NCBI GenBank assembly: GCA_023078555.1
Contig: CM041202.1
Coordinates: forward strand, 5,504,522-5,568,521
Reading direction: 5' to 3'
DNA length: 64,000 bases
Origin: Ulva prolifera
Taxonomy: Eukaryota; Chlorophyta; Ulvophyceae; Ulvales; Ulvaceae
Shown here: piece after piece, positions 60,904-64,000 of the stretch
Layout: each line of letters begins with the position of its first letter
How positions within the stretch are numbered: the first letter of the stretch is position 1
Made by a program: the position numbers and the translations under genes
Notes under the pieces: model-generated
Told to the model about the DNA's origin: nothing
What the model saw: the letters and a program-made list of their open reading frames with translations, nothing else
Databases searched by the model: none

Positions 60904-61602
60904 TGTGATCCTACCCTTGCCGGAAGCAGCTGGAGGTGACCTGCTACGCTGCAACGTCGTCCACGGCAAAACCTGAGCCGACACCTGTGGACAGGTAGCC
61001 AGACATGATGCAAGCATCAGCTTCGAAGATTCCAGCTCTTTGTTTCACTCCGAACGAAAGGGGTGAACAGCACAGAGCTTAGTCCCGGATATGGCTGTCA
61101 GCAGCGTTGTTCATACAGCGCTTATCTGCACCGGGCGTATGGGCACAGACGTTCGTCGACGTAGAATGAATATATCAACGTTGTGGTCAAGTGGCTCCGC
61201 GATTGTGGGCGCTTGCAGTTCAAGAACCCGAACTTGCGCTGCGTAGGTCCGACACACGTCTTGCGCATCAAGCCACTGCATGAATACCAACAACGACCTG
61301 CAGGCACGGCGCAAACTACAAACAGCCTTCGGTTGGCGTAGTGATACCTTGTGCCGATGCAATCCGCTAGCGCGCAATGCCTCGTCAGAGCACTGACGGA
61401 GTGGCGACGCGCACCCGTGACCATGCATTGGACATCAGGGGAGCAGATGTATGCACGGCCGGGCACCAAAAATGTTGGCGCGGGCGAGCAGTGGAGCCGT
61501 CTTGAATATTCAATTGATACATTGGCAAAAGGCTCGCGCGGATGGCCCCGCGTACACTCGAGTCCCGCTGCATGGCTACCGGTATATAGCACACCGGCAC
61601 TG

Positions 61603-61659
61603 CCAGCTAGCTAGCTGGTACAGCATGCTATAGCATGCTCTCAATGAGAGCTCTCATTG
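61603..61659. repeat. Three successive perfect palindromes (16, 18 and 18 bp)
   Basis: CCAGCTAGCTAGCTGG (61603-61618), AGCATGCTATAGCATGCT (61622-61639) and CAATGAGAGCTCTCATTG (61642-61659) are each perfect palindromes, separated by only 3 and 2 bases. Confidence 0.9.
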
Positions 61660-62718
61660 CAGAGGCCCAAGAGGTCTTACTATGAAACGACAGAGGCTGT
61701 GTCCGTCACAGCGCACATCACGGACTAGTCTCTATACAATCAATATCGCCAGCCTGTCACAGCGGAATTGATCATGAGGTCGACGCCGCTGCAACGTTGT
61801 GCGCAGTGTTAACACTGATGGCATCATGCCATCATGATGGTGAAAAACCTGTCTTGTCGAGCCTTGCGGTCAGGTCCAACAATCTTCCCCGGGCCCTGCG
61901 CCTAGGCAGTGTGCTGACATTCATATGAATGCATGCATATGGCCCGTTGGGTGCCGGTCCTGTGTTGGCCCCGACGCGGCGCCCGAGCGCTACACTGAAG
62001 TTCATGATCAGCTCTGGCCACATGGCACCCGATCCGATCTGACGGGAGTCGCGTTGACTGGTAGGTGCCGGCCGCTTTGTTCGCTGACCGGCTGTAGTAG
62101 CTACCGCGGCGTCACGGTACTAGCAGTTGGGCATGCAAGCCTGAGGAGCATCACAGCAATCGTGCAGACACCCAGCATCAGCACACTGCCTCATACAGAA
62201 CACCTCCAACGCACTGTAGCCACTCATATGGTGCCCCATGCATGGCGCCATGCAGACGACCAGCACCATGCATACAACGGCTCTGCTGCGGAGACAATTT
62301 GAGAACTTGTGGGGCTGGGCCGTGCGAGAGAAGCTACAGCATTTGCCACGCTTCTGTTCCACCACGTAAGTGACAGCAGAATCGTGAAGCCACCCCTAGG
62401 CGTGTATCCGATCACACGCGCGTATTTATTTCTCATGATCATACAAAGCTGTTCATGCTCGGCAGAGCTGCGTATAGCTATAGGATCGGTCGCACACTCG
62501 TGACAATCGCGTCGCTTATTTCTAGATACAGATGGCCAGCGGCAACCCGACCACCCTGACCTGCGAAAGCTAAAAAAAAAAGACTGATATAAATTGTATT
62601 CGGCAAAGTTGCGCTGGATGTATACAAATGCGGACGACAGCCTGCAGCAAGTCGAGCAGACGCACATGCAGCCGTGAACCAGGCAAGCAATGGGACGACA
62701 TCACAGCTGTGATGTACA

Positions 62719-62832
62719 GGGGGTTTCCAGGTGGTTTACCCTTTCGGCATATCACATGATGTGGTCCCATCGATTCGGAGTTGTCAAAATCCTCTTCAGG
62801 ATACGGCTCAGTACATTCAGATTTACTTTATT
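62719..62832 (-). repeat. Dispersed repeat, member in inverted orientation
   Basis: This is the reverse complement of the repeat at 29332-29433, with conserved blocks GGGGGTTTCCAGGTG, TTTACCCTTTCGGCAT, ATGTGGTCCCAT and AGGATACGGCTCAG. Confidence 0.75.
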
Positions 62833-62991
62833 TGACGTCACGTGCATAGAGCGTGGCAGTAGACGATGCAGCCGTCAGGCAGCGGAGCAGCAGTCATGCT
62901 CAAGCTTAGCTCTAGAGCTGCAGCGCTACAAAAGAGTGAACGGGAGAAGACAAACACCAAAACCGAATCTCATCCGAATCAACAGCAACAA

Positions 62992-62993
<2 letters not shown>

Positions 62994-63028
<35 letters not shown>
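62994..63028. repeat. (AC)n microsatellite
   Basis: This is an uninterrupted AC dinucleotide repeat of about 17 units in intergenic DNA. Confidence 0.95.
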
Positions 63029-63031
<3 letters not shown>

Positions 63032-63160
63032 CTTCATCCATACCAAATGTAACAAGCTAGGTGTTTGTTACAGTTGCGAGTACTACCAGTAGTAGCCTGC
63101 CAAGACAGCCCCGTCGGCTCATCGGCCGGTACTATGGCGGCCTTTGATGACCGCTCGCTG

Positions 63161-63176
63161 CCCCCCCCCCCCCCCC
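63161..63176. repeat. Poly-C run of 16
   Basis: This is a run of 16 C. On minus it would encode a poly-glycine stretch if the surrounding frame is coding. Confidence 0.9.
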
Positions 63177-63428
63177 GCCTCCGCCGTCAAGGCGGCAGCC
63201 GCCTGTGCAGCGACACCGGCTTCATGATCATGTACAGGTGCTGAATCAGGAGGTGAGCGATCCACGTCAGGCATGGTTGGCTCACTACCGTCGGCGGAAG
63301 CTGTTGCTGCTAGCGAATTTGATGTACCGCGGTGAGTATCGGCACGAGCGAGGCTGTCGGTGTTGCTACCACCGGACGGTGCTGTAGCGGCTGTACTACT
63401 AGTGTACTGTCGTGGTGCTCTCACGTAC

Positions 63429-64000
63429 GCGTGGCTCCAGCTTAGCAGGCATGGAGAAGGCAGAGGCAAAGCTGGGGGTCTCCATGAGGTGGTCACGGCT
63501 GCTGCCCATGGCCACATATGCATATATGCATGCAGGAAGCCCCCGGAGAGCTGCGGCTCCGGCGAGGCTGGCGGGGCCCTTGCAGGCGGGTGGGGTGAGT
63601 GCTGTAACCCTGTTACGATCTTGTGATATGTGCACTATAGCTGCGTGTGCTGTTTCGTGGAGTTTTTCATGGTTAACCACGTACGTTGGACTAATGCCAA
63701 CACAGTGCTCGCTGTGTCCAGACACAGTCGCAGGAACTCCAATTGTATAAACTTAGGCACCAAACACGCACCGTGGAATCATTCACAGTGCAAGCCAACA
63801 TGCACAGCCCAATTGAGCTTCTTACTTGCATGCAGCGATCTCAACGTATGGGTTGTATGGCTTCAGGTCTGAAACGAACGGTTGCATGTCACGCAGTTCG
63901 AAGCATGCGCATTGCAGCGAGAACAAGCCACACCTTAATCCTTGAGATTCAGGCGGGGGACTGGCTTCTAGCTTCACGTCTTCAGCTTCACTATCCTGGA
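63429..64000 (-). CDS. Partial unrecognised gene entering from the right edge
   Basis: The last 175 bases read on minus as an open, acidic, coding-like segment starting QDSEAEDVKLEASPPPESQ. It runs to VSDLKPYNPYVEIAAC and ends at a strong GTAAGA donor at 63824-63825. A second coding-like segment at 63429 to about 63590 contains SSRDHLMETPSFASAF and ends at a GTACGT donor. A Ser/Ala/Gly-rich open segment further down (63119-63400) may be its last exon. The 5-prime part lies outside the window, and I recognise no family. The junctions between segments are not resolved. Confidence 0.35.

Larger units (their letters stand above)
60904..63428. other. Intergenic region with palindrome cluster and repeats
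   Basis: I see no gene. It holds three successive perfect palindromes at 61603-61659, a dispersed repeat member at 62719-62832, a CA microsatellite at 62994-63028 and a C run at 63161-63176. The tract at 63119-63420 (minus) may be the last exon of the gene that enters from the right. Confidence 0.45.

Noticed and set aside
62994-63028. His/Thr-rich frames over the AC repeat
   Set aside because: They are produced by the microsatellite and have no coding support.

Overview
This window looks like nuclear DNA of a green alga (Chlorophyta; the species cannot be fixed from sequence alone). It is moderately GC-rich, and its genes are split by short GT-AG introns. Many donors read GTGCG and most acceptors read TGCAG. 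The protein content is plant- or alga-like: an HMT1/ABCB6-type half transporter, a microsomal glutathione S-transferase 3, an axoneme-type protein with PGYTG motifs, an NSE2-like SUMO ligase, and genes that resemble the plant calmodulin-binding CBP60 family. There is nothing prokaryotic: no operons, no CRISPR and no rRNA.

Layout from left to right. 0-4.9 kb is mostly gene-poor, with a GC-rich coding-like tract at 1.29-2.0 kb and clusters of perfect palindromes near 2.9-3.3 kb. 5.0-5.8 kb (minus) is an MGST3 gene. 8.9-10.0 kb holds a fossil Ty1/copia piece. 11.0-13.0 kb (minus) is the PGYTG axonemal-type gene, divergently paired with the NSE2-like gene at 13.5-14.4 kb (plus). 15.7-22.0 kb (minus) is an eight-exon ABC half transporter with complete NBD motifs. 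23.8-48.0 kb carries three paralogous seven-exon genes, A on plus and B and C on minus. A and B converge; B and C are in tandem. 48.8-60.9 kb (minus) carries a pair of related genes with an NYN/PIN-nuclease-like N-terminal half and a duplicated helical module in the C-terminal half. A truncated, unrecognised minus-strand gene enters at the right edge.

The most interesting content is the three-gene family. Every copy can be spliced with the same seven exons and the same intron phases (0,0,0,0,1,2). Exons 3-5 read like the core of plant CBP60/SARD1 proteins (PFxV, YIPSMDQEV, LExIG, LRVFYCG, VGLVF). Exon 2 carries an invariant five-cysteine cluster, C-x4-C-x4-C-x2-C-x7-C-P, that I do not know from land-plant CBP60. 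I therefore read it as a locally expanded, algal CBP60-like family with a possible extra metal-binding element. The neighbouring NYN-like pair is a second local duplication. In that pair one copy keeps, and the other appears to lose, an acidic active-site position.

Intergenic DNA is rich in dispersed repeats, long C or G homopolymers, GCATGC-type palindromes, a G-quadruplex-type tract and tRNA-like relics. All exon boundaries were placed by hand from splice motifs, frame continuity and paralogue comparison. No alignment or expression evidence was available.
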